From contig NZ_BEDT01000003.1 of NCBI RefSeq assembly GCF_002260845.1, positions 186,001-250,000 of the forward strand: 64,000 nt of DNA. Direction: 5' to 3'. The translations under genes and the position numbers were made by a program. Under the pieces are notes generated by a model that had not been told where the DNA came from, did no database searches, and saw only the letters and a list, made by a program, of their open reading frames with translations. Within the stretch, counting starts at the first letter, position 1. Every line of letters starts with the position of its first letter. Below, in pieces: positions 56,164-64,000 of the stretch. Source of the stretch: Pseudolactococcus reticulitermitis (GTDB lineage Bacteria; Bacillota; Bacilli; Lactobacillales; Streptococcaceae).

Positions 56164-57102
56164 TTAAACAAATAAATCTACCTGTGATAGTTGAATCTGT
56201 GCCATTAAGTTCGGAACATCCTGAAAGTCCGTTAAGCCTTGTCTAAAGGCAGTTGAGCTACCTGCCGCAATGGCTTTCTTTAAACTTTCTTTAAGCGGCT
56301 GCCCTGTAATAAGCCCCTGCAAGAAAGTTGCCAACAAGGTGTCGCCTGCACAAGCAGTGTTGACAACTTTTCCTTTAGGCGAATTCCCGCGGATAATCTT
56401 TTCTTTATCCAAATATACAGCACCATCTGCCCCTAAAGAAAGTAGAACTCGTTGCGCCCCCATGGCGATTAATTTCTGAGCACTTGCGATACTCTCCTCA
56501 ACCGTCATCGCCGTTTTACCAAACCACTGACAAATTTCTTCCTCATTTGGTTTAATCAAGTAAGGCTCGTCCTTTAAGCATTCCAAGACACAATCGTATG
56601 AAGTATCCAAAATCAAATGGAAACCATTCTCCTTAGAAATTTGACTAATTTCTAAAAGAATTAATTCTGACACGCCTTGAGGTAGGCTGCCCGATACGAT
56701 TAAGAAAGCATCCTTTTCAATCTGACGGCACAGTGTCAAGAACTCTTTCATTTTTTCCTGGGAGATGTTCGGCCCTTTGTTCACTAACTTATACTCAGTT
56801 TGTTGGTCTAATACCTGTGTGAAAACATTGATCCTTGTAAAACCCGCCACATCGACAAATTTTGTTTCAATCCCCTTGTCTTGCAAGTAATCTGCAATAT
56901 AAGCACCTGTAAAGCCCGCACTAAAGCCTAAAGCTGTCGACTCTGCGCCTAATTGTTTCAAGATGAGCGACACATTGACGCCTTTCCCATTTGCTTGAAT
57001 ATCATCCGCATTCGTTCGATTCACAATTTCCGGATACATTGAATCTGTTTCAATGAATAAATCAATTGCTAAATTCATCGTACAAGTATATAGTTTCGTC
57101 AT
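56164..57102 (-). CDS. fruK: 1-phosphofructokinase / tagatose-6-phosphate kinase family
   Basis: A 312-aa PfkB-family kinase. GKGVNVSLILKQLG (near 40) and NTACAGDTLLATFL carry the substrate and ATP motifs; the Asp in AGDT is the catalytic base. It phosphorylates fructose-1-P or tagatose-1-P at C6 after PTS entry; the lacD neighbour favours a tagatose branch. AGAAAGGA lies 9 nt before ATG 57102, so that start is preferred to 57111. Operon lead gene, divergent from the regulator. Confidence 0.9.
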   Translation of the reverse strand: MTKLYTCTMNLAIDLFIETDSMYPEIVNRTNADDIQANGKGVNVSLILKQLGAESTALGFSAGFTGAYIADYLQDKGIETKFVDVAGFTRINVFTQVLDQQTEYKLVNKGPNISQEKMKEFLTLCRQIEKDAFLIVSGSLPQGVSELILLEISQISKENGFHLILDTSYDCVLECLKDEPYLIKPNEEEICQWFGKTAMTVEESIASAQKLIAMGAQRVLLSLGADGAVYLDKEKIIRGNSPKGKVVNTACAGDTLLATFLQGLITGQPLKESLKKAIAAGSSTAFRQGLTDFQDVPNLMAQIQLSQVDLFV

Positions 57103-57139
57103 GACACGCATTCCTTTCTGTTTATTAGCTTATAGACCA

Positions 57140-57203
57140 ATTATAGCCGTTTTCAGGCTGACAATGTTGACAAGATTTGCCCTAACTCCTGAAAACATTG
57201 TCA
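57140..57203. promoter_or_regulatory. Divergent fruK / rpiR operator and promoter region
   Basis: TATAAT for fruK is at 57145-57140 (minus) without a good -35. TGACAATGTT (57159-57168) and AACATTGTCA (57194-57203) form a perfect 10-bp inverted repeat, and GTTTTCAGG / CCTGAAAAC a second pair. They cover the fruK -35 region. These are candidate RpiR operators. Confidence 0.6.
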
Positions 57204-57240
57204 AAAGTATTTTTGATACCATTTTCTGTGCTTATTTTTG

Positions 57241-57246
57241 TATAAT
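57241..57246 (+). promoter_or_regulatory. -10 of the rpiR-type regulator
   Basis: TATAAT with no consensus -35 at 17 bp; transcription would start near 57253 and AAGGAC lies before the ATG at 57272. Confidence 0.5.
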
Positions 57247-57271
57247 GAAACTAAGGAAAAAGGACGACAAT

Positions 57272-58021
57272 ATGCAACCACTCAGCGAATCTGAAAGCTA
57301 TCTTTGGCATTTTATCCAAACACATTTGGATGATATTTCAAATTATTCGATTATTCAATTAAGCGAAGAGGCGATGGTCTCTACAGCAACCATCATTCGA
57401 ACCATGAAAAAGCAAGGTTATGATGGTTTTTCGTCATTCAAACATCATCTGAGAACGGATAGGCAGACCAATATTCAGTCACACGTTATTGAAAACATGG
57501 ATGCCAAGATTAAACGTGCCATTTTGAAAAATGAACACGAAGTCGTCCAAACCATCAATATGATTGACTACCAAAAATTTGATGACGCCATTAACAGCAT
57601 CCATCGTGCGAAAAAAATTATGATTTTTGCCAGAGGCTTAACTGAGTATACTGCTCACGAAGCTCAGATCAAGCTTCAGCTTTTAGGTAAATATACAGAA
57701 ATTTATACCGACCCCAATATCATCACCATTATCAGCAAGCGGCTAGAAAAAAATCAAGTTGCGATTTTTCTCTCACTCAATGGTGAAACTGAAGAACTGG
57801 TCACGGCTGCCAAAAATGCGAAGAATGATGGCATTAAAACGATTTCCTTCACAACAAATAGTCACTCTCAACTTGCCAAATTATCTGATGTCACCATTTT
57901 AGGCTATAAATCTCAGATATCATCAATCAATGACTATGAAGTTCACTCTAGGTTGCCACTAGAAATATTGGTTAGGATTTTGATTGATGCCTATGTGATT
58001 ACTTTTGTGTCGAAGGATTAA
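57272..58021 (+). CDS. RpiR-family transcriptional regulator
   Basis: A 249-aa regulator. The N-terminal HTH_6 domain (SEEAMVSTATIIRTMKKQGY) binds DNA; the C-terminal SIS domain (residues about 105-235, KKIMIFARGLTEYTAHE) binds a phosphosugar. It is divergent from fruK-fruA-lacD and most likely controls that operon using a ketose phosphate signal. An open frame reaches further upstream, but AAGGACGACAAT just before the ATG at 57272 and the -10 position set this start. Confidence 0.9.
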   Translation: MQPLSESESYLWHFIQTHLDDISNYSIIQLSEEAMVSTATIIRTMKKQGYDGFSSFKHHLRTDRQTNIQSHVIENMDAKIKRAILKNEHEVVQTINMIDYQKFDDAINSIHRAKKIMIFARGLTEYTAHEAQIKLQLLGKYTEIYTDPNIITIISKRLEKNQVAIFLSLNGETEELVTAAKNAKNDGIKTISFTTNSHSQLAKLSDVTILGYKSQISSINDYEVHSRLPLEILVRILIDAYVITFVSKD

Positions 58022-58024
58022 GAC

Positions 58025-58074
58025 AAAACAAAAAAGACTAGGCAATCTCAGGTGAGCCTAGTCTTTTTTGTTTT
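58025..58074. terminator. Bidirectional terminator, rpiR / ddl
   Basis: A 19-bp stem (AAAACAAAAAAGACTAGGC / GCCTAGTCTTTTTTGTTTT) and a 12-nt loop between convergent genes. Confidence 0.95.
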
Positions 58075-58093
58075 GTTAGTCTTAACACGATAC

Positions 58094-59143
58094 TTAATCC
58101 GCTAGCTTACTCTCCCGAATGGCAAAGGCTTCAAGTCCTAAGTCGACCAATTTTTCAATCAAGTCTGCATAAGTCAGCCCCATGTTTTCCCACAAGAGAG
58201 GATACATGGAGAACTGCGTGAAACCAGGAATAGCGTTGATTTCATTCAGATAAATCTGATGATCCGCCGTCATGAAAAAGTCGCAACGTGACAAGCCAGT
58301 GCCCGCAACCGCACGATAGGCAAGCTCTGCATATTTGCGCATGGCTACTGCCGTCTCATCCGGAATACTGGCAGGAATCGCCATGGTAATCTGGTTGTCG
58401 ATATATTTGGCATTGTAATCATAAAACGCCACATCTTTAACGACTTCGCCGGGCAAGGTCGTCATCACATCAGCATTGCCCAGCACCCCGACTTCAATTT
58501 CACGCGCTTCAACACCTTGCTCGATGAGAATGCGACTATCGAATTTTAGGGCTTCTTCTATGGCAGGACGTAAGTCAGATTCAGACGTAACTTTGGAGAT
58601 GCCGACAGACGACCCCATATTAGCTGGTTTGACGAAAACAGGATAAGTCAAAGTCGCTGTCACTTCCGCAATTTTGGCGTCAAGCTCAGCCACATCCGTC
58701 AAGGCAACATAAGGCACTTGAGGGACACCGACCGACTCAAAAACGTGTTTCGCCATGATTTTATCCATGGTCACGCTGGCTGACGTGATATTTGGCCCCA
58801 CATAGGGCATCTTGAGCACCTCAAGAAAGCCTTGAATTGAGCCATCTTCCCCCATTGGGCCATGGAGGACTGGAAAAACAACCGCATCTTTTTCATAAAT
58901 GCTAGCTGGTGACACGACATCTGCCGTTTTGACCGTCTCGTTCGTCATCAACTTCGTTCCCTGAGCTGGTGTCTCAGTCAAAACCTGCGTCTTGACAACT
59001 TCACCTGACTGCGTGATAAAAAACGTCTTGACCACAAACTTGTCGTAGTTGACCGCAAACATCACACTCTCCGCAGAAAGTACCGACACCTCACGCTCAG
59101 CACTCCGACCGCCATATAATAAAATCAAACTTTGTTTCGCCAT
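58094..59143 (-). CDS. ddl: D-alanine--D-alanine ligase
   Basis: A 349-aa ATP-grasp enzyme making D-Ala-D-Ala for Mur[11 protein letters not shown] near residue 9, [12 protein letters not shown], the ATP-grasp [14 protein letters not shown] and the metal-binding [16 protein letters not shown] are all present. The tail FTQFSMYP with an F-type (not Y-type) active-site context bears on vancomycin susceptibility but was not resolved. AAGGAGACAAG precedes ATG 59143, so the shorter start is used. Follows recR. Confidence 0.94.
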   Translation of the reverse strand: MAKQSLILLYGGRSAEREVSVLSAESVMFAVNYDKFVVKTFFITQSGEVVKTQVLTETPAQGTKLMTNETVKTADVVSPASIYEKDAVVFPVLHGPMGEDGSIQGFLEVLKMPYVGPNITSASVTMDKIMAKHVFESVGVPQVPYVALTDVAELDAKIAEVTATLTYPVFVKPANMGSSVGISKVTSESDLRPAIEEALKFDSRILIEQGVEAREIEVGVLGNADVMTTLPGEVVKDVAFYDYNAKYIDNQITMAIPASIPDETAVAMRKYAELAYRAVAGTGLSRCDFFMTADHQIYLNEINAIPGFTQFSMYPLLWENMGLTYADLIEKLVDLGLEAFAIRESKLAD

Positions 59144-59230
59144 CTTGTCTCCTTGAAATAATCTAATCAAACTTATTATATCACAAAAGCGGCAGTGCGA
59201 TTTGATAAAAAATTTTGATCGCGATGACGC

Positions 59231-59275
59231 AAAAAACGCCTCCCAGACACCTGTCCCAGAGAACGTTTTATTTTT
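59231..59275 (-). terminator. recR terminator
   Basis: Outer AAAACG / CGTTTTTT stem with an inner CTC/GAG and a GACA/TGTC hairpin, then T on the minus strand. It is followed by ddl with its own signals. Confidence 0.6.
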
Positions 59276-59284
59276 ACTAGCTTG

Positions 59285-59884
59285 TCAAATCTCCTGCCGA
59301 TTCTCAACCGCCTTACTGAGCGTGACTTCATCAGCGTACTCAATATCACTGCCAACAGCGAGACCACGTGCCAGACGCGTCACCTTAATCCCAGCTGGTT
59401 TAATAATGCGCGCCAAATACATGGCAGTCGCCTCGCCATCACTCGTCGCATTGGTTGCGATAATCACCTCCGCGACCTGACTATCCATCAGCCGCGTGAT
59501 TAAGGTTTTAACATTGATATCATCCGGGCTGACACCATTCATCGGGCTAATGGTGCCATGCAGGACATGGTAGAGACCGCTATATTCTCGGATTTTCTCC
59601 ATGGCAAGGACATCCTTTGATTCCTCAACCACAAAAATCGTCGTTCGATCCCGCGATTCGTCACTGCAGATATTACAGGGATCCGCATCCGTCAGATTAC
59701 CGCAGACACTGCAGAAATGTAAATCTCGCTTGGCTGACAAAAGATTAGCCGCAAACTGATTGACATCGTCATCCGACATGCCAATCGTATAGAAAGCCAG
59801 ACGTGTCGCCGTTTTTTGACCAATACCGGGCAACTTGGCGTAAGACTCGATCAGCTTGGCAATTGGTTCTGGATAATAAGCCAT
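59285..59884 (-). CDS. recR: Recombination protein RecR
   Basis: A 199-aa DNA-binding zinc protein of RecFOR repair. A helix-hairpin-helix start ([15 protein letters not shown]), zinc cysteines [16 protein letters not shown] (57-72) and a Toprim domain ([14 protein letters not shown]) appear in family order. It sits between pbp2B and ddl as in streptococci. Confidence 0.96.
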   Translation of the reverse strand: MAYYPEPIAKLIESYAKLPGIGQKTATRLAFYTIGMSDDDVNQFAANLLSAKRDLHFCSVCGNLTDADPCNICSDESRDRTTIFVVEESKDVLAMEKIREYSGLYHVLHGTISPMNGVSPDDINVKTLITRLMDSQVAEVIIATNATSDGEATAMYLARIIKPAGIKVTRLARGLAVGSDIEYADEVTLSKAVENRQEI

Positions 59885-59907
59885 ATTTGAGCCTTTCTGA
59901 TTAACAG

Positions 59908-62031
59908 TTATTTAAAACCGTACATTGAATGATAGAGATTGACAATATCTCGTGTGATATTTTGATTGACATGTGTCGTTTCAGCATTATTGCCCTCTAC
60001 CTTGATAATCGTATCCGGCACCATCACACTAATCGCAATCTGTGGATTGGCCGATGGGGCATAAGCGACAACGTTGTTGACTGAGGTATAAACCAGATTA
60101 CCATTCCTATCATTAACGTAAGTTTCTGATGTCCCTGTCTTGGCAGTGATGTCAACACTCGCATTGGTCATGGTATCTTTCCCCGTCGCCATGCTGCCAC
60201 CATGGGTCACTTGGTACATCCCTTGCTGAAGCAAGCTCATATTCTCCAGCGAAATGTCGACCGTGTTAAGCGTCTTGGGCTCAATCTTTTTGGCGAGCCC
60301 ACCTAACGAGCCATCCGTATTAGTATCATAAATGCCCTCTACCAGATGGGGGGCAACACGTTTGCCGTCATTAGCAATGGTTGCTGCATACTGGGCTAAC
60401 TGCAACGGTGTATAGTTATCATACTGACCGAAACTCTCATCCAAGTAATTGGCTGCCGTTTCATCTACACCATAATAACCAGTCGATTCCCCCGGAATAT
60501 CAAGACCAGTCGAAACGCCTAAGCCATATTCGCCATAGGTTTTACGGAATTTTTGAAATGATGCGCCTAATTTGGAGGTATAGATAATCATATTAGGATG
60601 GTAGGGCTGACCTAGAATATCTAGCGCAGTCTGAATCATATAAGTATTAGAGGAATATTCCAAAGCCTGAACAGCTGAAATCGGGGTCGACATCCCATTG
60701 GTAAACCAAGACTGCTTGACTTGCGACCCCTGAATTTGAATCGGTTGGTCATTGAGCACCTGATTACCTGATAAAACACCATTTTGCCAGCCAGCAGTAA
60801 TCGTCCCCATTTTGACCACGGATCCTGGAACAAAGTTATTTTGAATCGTTCCTAGCGTATCATCCGTGATTGCCCCGGTTTTAATATCATGCGCAATGCC
60901 ACCCATGGCATAGATAGCGCCTGTTGAGGGATTCATGACGACAGCATAGGCACCCTTAGAATACGGCGTGTAGCCCTCTTGAGCCGCTTGCGCAAAGTTA
61001 TTTCTCAAAATATCTTGCACACCTTTTTGAAATTTGGAGTCAATGGTCAGCTTGAGGTTCTTACCTTTTTCGCCTTGTTTGACGACTTTTTCACCTGTCA
61101 CTTTACCATTTTTATCGACGATAACTTGCTTCACAGCATTGGTCCCATGAAGTTCATCTTCATAACCTTTTTCCAAGTATGAAGTGCCGACACGATCATT
61201 GCGTGAATAACCTTTTTTCAGGTACTCGTCAAGATACTTTTCAGGAATACCAGCTTTCTCACTGGTCACTGTCCCTAAAATGCTGGTCAATGGTGAATCT
61301 GCGTACTCGCGCTCCCAAGTCGTGCCAACCGTAATCCCTTTAAATGATCGCTCATTTTCAGCAATCGTCGCCTGCTGCTCCGCCGTGAACGTGCCTGAGG
61401 CAATGATTGTCGTCGCAAAATTAGACGTGGCATTCATCCGTTTATAGAGTTTGACTGCTAATTCTGTATCCGCATCATAGGCAACTTCTTCATCGGTCAC
61501 TTTTTTGACGTATTTGGCATAGAGATCGCCCTCAGACAACTTCTCACCCGTTTTCGAATCAATGCGATCTTTTGATGATAGGCGGTCTTGAACCTTGGCT
61601 AAATTTTCAGGGTCAGCTAAGAAGAAATCCCGTTTATCACGCGCCGTCAATGTATCCGTCTTGACAGAGTCAGGAATGACACTAACCAGCTTAATCGCTA
61701 CTTGTCGCATTTCTTCAGCCGTCATCGTATTGCTACGCGTGAAATTAATGGTCTGAACCGCTTGATTGGACACCAGCGGGCTGCCTTGGGCATCATAAAT
61801 TTGCCCCCGAGCAGTGCCTTCAGTAACCGTTGACAAAGAGCCAGATGTCTCAAGTTTCTTATCATAAAAACTTTTATTGGCAATCTGCATCTGATAAAGT
61901 CTACCGACCAAAATCAAGAATAAAGCAAAAATAACGAAAAAGAGGACATTAACACGTTTCAAGATCGCTTTTGATGGATTATCTAAGGCTTTAGAGGATT
62001 TATTTTTTTGAGGACTATTTTTTGATTTCAT
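59908..62031 (-). CDS. pbp2B: Penicillin-binding protein 2B, class B transpeptidase
   Basis: A 707-aa membrane-anchored transpeptidase for cell elongation. One N-terminal helix (about 27-47), the dimerisation domain, then SVVK near 402, SSN near 458 and KTGTSE near 629 are the three active-site motifs. Start ATG with GGAAGG close by. A TATAAT (62046-62041) lies only 9 nt from the ATG, giving a very short leader. It begins the pbp2B-recR-ddl cluster. Confidence 0.94.
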   Translation of the reverse strand: MKSKNSPQKNKSSKALDNPSKAILKRVNVLFFVIFALFLILVGRLYQMQIANKSFYDKKLETSGSLSTVTEGTARGQIYDAQGSPLVSNQAVQTINFTRSNTMTAEEMRQVAIKLVSVIPDSVKTDTLTARDKRDFFLADPENLAKVQDRLSSKDRIDSKTGEKLSEGDLYAKYVKKVTDEEVAYDADTELAVKLYKRMNATSNFATTIIASGTFTAEQQATIAENERSFKGITVGTTWEREYADSPLTSILGTVTSEKAGIPEKYLDEYLKKGYSRNDRVGTSYLEKGYEDELHGTNAVKQVIVDKNGKVTGEKVVKQGEKGKNLKLTIDSKFQKGVQDILRNNFAQAAQEGYTPYSKGAYAVVMNPSTGAIYAMGGIAHDIKTGAITDDTLGTIQNNFVPGSVVKMGTITAGWQNGVLSGNQVLNDQPIQIQGSQVKQSWFTNGMSTPISAVQALEYSSNTYMIQTALDILGQPYHPNMIIYTSKLGASFQKFRKTYGEYGLGVSTGLDIPGESTGYYGVDETAANYLDESFGQYDNYTPLQLAQYAATIANDGKRVAPHLVEGIYDTNTDGSLGGLAKKIEPKTLNTVDISLENMSLLQQGMYQVTHGGSMATGKDTMTNASVDITAKTGTSETYVNDRNGNLVYTSVNNVVAYAPSANPQIAISVMVPDTIIKVEGNNAETTHVNQNITRDIVNLYHSMYGFK

Positions 62032-62060
62032 TACCTTCCATTATACGATACTTTTGCCTA

Positions 62061-62098
62061 AAAAAAAACTGCCAACCTCGTTAAAAGTTAGCAATTTA
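62061..62098 (-). terminator. Terminator between sortase and pbp2B
   Basis: A 7-bp stem with one G-T pair (TGCTAAC / GTTGGCA) followed by nine T on the minus strand. Confidence 0.75.
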
Positions 62099-62121
62099 AG
62101 TTAAAGTTCAGGGGCTCAAGT

Positions 62122-62883
62122 CTAAAGCGACTGTTTAGCCACAAAATTCGCCTGAATCACCAGCCGTTTCTCACCCACGACATCTGAACAGGTATAGAGG
62201 GTCAGCTCTGCTTGCCCAGACTTATCCCCCATCGCCTGATAGGTCGCAAGAAAATTTCCCTGACCGTCATCCATCAAAATGTTGCTAATCTTAAAGCGAT
62301 AACGCATCTGATCTGAATATTGGTCAATCATGATCTCATCACCCATTTTTAACTTCAATTTATCAGGCTCAATTGACCGTGTCAAATCAAAGCTATCATC
62401 GTCATAAACTAAAAGCGGACTAAAATAATCCGTTGCCGATAAGTGGTTGCTGTGGGCAGATAAGACATAATTATTAAGACCTAAAATTTGATTTTTCTTA
62501 TTGGTACAAGCATAAATCGCCTTATCAAAACCAGTGCCGTCTTCTTTGCCTCGACCTTTGACAATCGGTAAAGTCATGCCAACTTTATCGACAATCACCT
62601 GACCAATCCTATCCAGACTTTCATCAAAATCAAGGTCTTCTTCTTGCATTGGAATGCGCTGATTTTTGACGATATCCGATATTTTTGAACTTGTTTGACG
62701 CTCATGCGTCACAGAAGCGTCAGACCTTACCGTTTTAAGTGACGGATTTGTTTTTTGAGTCGTATCATTTTTAACCAGAAAAATGATGGTTGAGACCATT
62801 ACCAGACTTGCAAGCACCAAAACTAGCGTACTCACGCGATTTTTAGCATTTTTATTTTTTCGGACTAATTGTCTTTCTGTCAC
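62122..62883 (-). CDS. srtA: Class A sortase
   Basis: A 253-aa membrane-bound transpeptidase that cleaves LPxTG and links proteins to peptidoglycan. One N-terminal helix (about 18-36), catalytic His144 (LSAHSNHL), Cys232 (TLYTC) and Arg240 (EKRLVI) give the sortase triad. The start is GTG at 62883 with GGGA upstream. It can anchor the LPXTG proteins at 3.4 and 42.1 kb and perhaps the adjacent surface protein. Confidence 0.92.
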   Translation of the reverse strand: MTERQLVRKNKNAKNRVSTLVLVLASLVMVSTIIFLVKNDTTQKTNPSLKTVRSDASVTHERQTSSKISDIVKNQRIPMQEEDLDFDESLDRIGQVIVDKVGMTLPIVKGRGKEDGTGFDKAIYACTNKKNQILGLNNYVLSAHSNHLSATDYFSPLLVYDDDSFDLTRSIEPDKLKLKMGDEIMIDQYSDQMRYRFKISNILMDDGQGNFLATYQAMGDKSGQAELTLYTCSDVVGEKRLVIQANFVAKQSL

Positions 62884-62930
62884 ATCGATTTCCCACTTTA
62901 AATTTTATCTCTATAATGCTATTATATAAT

Positions 62931-62961
62931 AAAAAACCAAGCAACAGCCAAACTGTTACTT
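62931..62961 (-). terminator. Terminator of the FIVAR-repeat protein gene
   Basis: A 9-bp stem (AAGTAACAG / CTGTTGCTT) with one G-T pair, then GGTTTTTT on the minus strand. Confidence 0.8.
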
Positions 62962-62980
62962 CGTTTTTAACACGTCATGT

Positions 62981-63862
62981 TTAATCTGCTTTGCGAATTT
63001 TATAAGCGACAGATCCTAACATGGTTACCGCACTGACTGCCAAAAGTGCAAAAGGTGCCAATGTTGACGCTTTTTCAGTTTTTACCAAATTAGTTTTAGC
63101 TACCGCACCTTTAGGCGCTGATGTCGTTGGCAAATTGTTGGCGACTGTTGCCGTAGGTTGTGTCGTTGCACCCGCTACTAACAAGTCAATGCTTTGATTG
63201 ATTAATGCTGCATCGTGGTCAAGCGCTGCTTGAATTTCAGCGGCAGTTGTACCAGTCAGTCTTAGCAAGTAAACCAATTCGTCTGGTGTCAAACTTTCCA
63301 AATCAGCGATTTCTGCTGCATAGCTATTGACATCAAATGGTGCACCATCTCTATCAACTAAACTAGCTTTGAAGGCTGTCCATGACTCAGGCGTATAATC
63401 AGCTTGGTTCAAGGCTTTATAGCGCGCAATCGCTGCTTTGATAGCTGTGAAGTTAAGGCTTACAACTTCAGATTTTTTAACCAAAACAGTATCAATCGCT
63501 TCATCCAACTCCTTGGCAAATTGATTTAAATTACTTTGTACGTCTGAAATGCTTCTGCCGTTTTCTTTAATTTCTGAATCTGTTTGCGTTTTCATTTGTG
63601 CGACAGCCGTTTCAATTTGTTTAACTGTTGCATCCTCTTGTTTCAAAGTCTGCCATGAAGTCGCTGTATAATCAGCTTCATTCAGAGCATTATACTTAGC
63701 AAGCGCCGCATTCACTTGACTAAAATCAAGCGAATTTGACGATGCAGCTTGTGCCACGAGTGTCCCAGAAAAATCTGTCGGTGCAGCCACTGCTACTGCC
63801 CCAGTTAATGCAGTTGCAATTGTAACCGCTGCCAATACTTTTTTACATTTTGAAAATTCCAT
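62981..63862 (-). CDS. FIVAR-repeat surface protein with atypical LPTTS sorting motif
   Basis: A 293-aa secreted protein. Signal peptide about 1-37. Two FIVAR-like helical repeats (ALAKYNALNEADYTATSW; AIARYKALNQADYTPESW). Near residue 246 is NNLPTTSAPKG, then about 25 residues, a hydrophobic helix and KIRKAD. The LPxTG Gly is Ser here, and the distance to the helix is long, so sortase use is doubtful; a plain C-terminal membrane anchor is the alternative. AGAGGAAGTT precedes ATG 63862. It sits upstream of srtA, separated by a terminator. Confidence 0.85.
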   Translation of the reverse strand: MEFSKCKKVLAAVTIATALTGAVAVAAPTDFSGTLVAQAASSNSLDFSQVNAALAKYNALNEADYTATSWQTLKQEDATVKQIETAVAQMKTQTDSEIKENGRSISDVQSNLNQFAKELDEAIDTVLVKKSEVVSLNFTAIKAAIARYKALNQADYTPESWTAFKASLVDRDGAPFDVNSYAAEIADLESLTPDELVYLLRLTGTTAAEIQAALDHDAALINQSIDLLVAGATTQPTATVANNLPTTSAPKGAVAKTNLVKTEKASTLAPFALLAVSAVTMLGSVAYKIRKAD

Positions 63863-63922
63863 AACTTCCTCTTTTTCCCTTAAATTATTCCGATGCCAAA
63901 CTTTGTCTGACACAACCACCAT

Positions 63923-63940
63923 ATGATGTCCTAGGCTTAC
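63923..63940. repeat. 18-bp motif shared with the 46.0-kb region
   Basis: ATGATGTCCTAGGCTTAC here and ATGATGTCCTTAGCTTAC at 46001-46018 match at 16 of 18 bases. Each lies upstream of a surface-protein gene, on the minus strand. A larger stem (CACAAC / GTTGTG, ATGATG / CATCAT) surrounds this copy. Confidence 0.5.
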
Positions 63941-64000
63941 GAATCATCATACAAGTTGTGACTGCAACAAAAGACACCTCTCACCTTGACATGTGTTTGA

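Overview
The window looks like a chromosomal segment of a low-GC Gram-positive lactic acid bacterium of the Lactococcus/Streptococcus group. The housekeeping proteins (RpoB, RpoC, PBP1A, RecU, CshA, PepO, YtgP/MurJ, Era, PBP2B, RecR, Ddl, MurF) have the length and motif pattern of that group, and PepO resembles my memory of the lactococcal enzyme closely. The ATP-type PEP carboxykinase and the number of sortase substrates fit a Pseudolactococcus-type species better than L. lactis, but that placement is inference. No rRNA, tRNA, CRISPR array, prophage or intact insertion sequence was seen. Most genes are on the minus strand.

Layout, left to right. (1) 1-3.4 kb: pbp1A (cut by the window edge) overlapping recU, with ypsA divergent. 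(2) 3.4-7.1 kb: a surface region with an L-type-lectin LPXTG protein, a nine-copy 22-bp repeat array, and a dead LPXTG gene interrupted by a 107-bp MITE-like element. (3) 7.1-14.8 kb: rpoB-rpoC with a clear promoter and two long hairpins between the genes. (4) 15.2-17.4 kb: an FtsX-type ABC exporter pair. (5) 17.4-22.2 kb: pckA, pepO and a Gfo/Idh/MocA oxidoreductase. (6) 22.2-26.2 kb: an accessory block with an unknown protein, a MazG-like pyrophosphatase, a TOTE-type primase-helicase and a broken Fic gene that reads in frame into the helicase. (7) 26.4-29.2 kb: a VTC-like / DUF4956 / carbohydrate-binding beta-helix operon. (8) 29.2-32.8 kb: an intergenic repeat, nrdG with a 47-aa partner, ytgP and era. 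(9) 33-39.4 kb: two very AT-rich predicted anti-phage NTPases (a NACHT protein and an Mrr/nSTAND3-type protein) on either side of cshA. (10) 39.6-46 kb: prfC, an Apf-like LysM wall protein and a 1222-aa LPXTG beta-helix/Ig-like protein. (11) 46.3-51.5 kb: phnD-phnC-phnE-phnE plus a cytoplasmic 5'-nucleotidase-like phosphoesterase. (12) 51.6-62 kb: murF, ddl, recR and pbp2B, with a fructose/tagatose PTS cassette (rpiR-type regulator, fruK, fruA, lacD) between ddl and murF. (13) 62.1-64 kb: a class A sortase and a FIVAR-repeat surface protein.

Several genes connect. The sortase can anchor the LPXTG proteins in the window. PBP1A, PBP2B, Ddl, MurF and YtgP together cover peptidoglycan precursor synthesis, flipping and polymerisation. 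The accessory genes are single insertions between conserved genes rather than one large island. The candidates most likely to be new biology are the two STAND/NACHT genes around cshA, the Fic-TOTE junction, the VTC-DUF4956-beta-helix operon, and the 22-bp phased repeat array.
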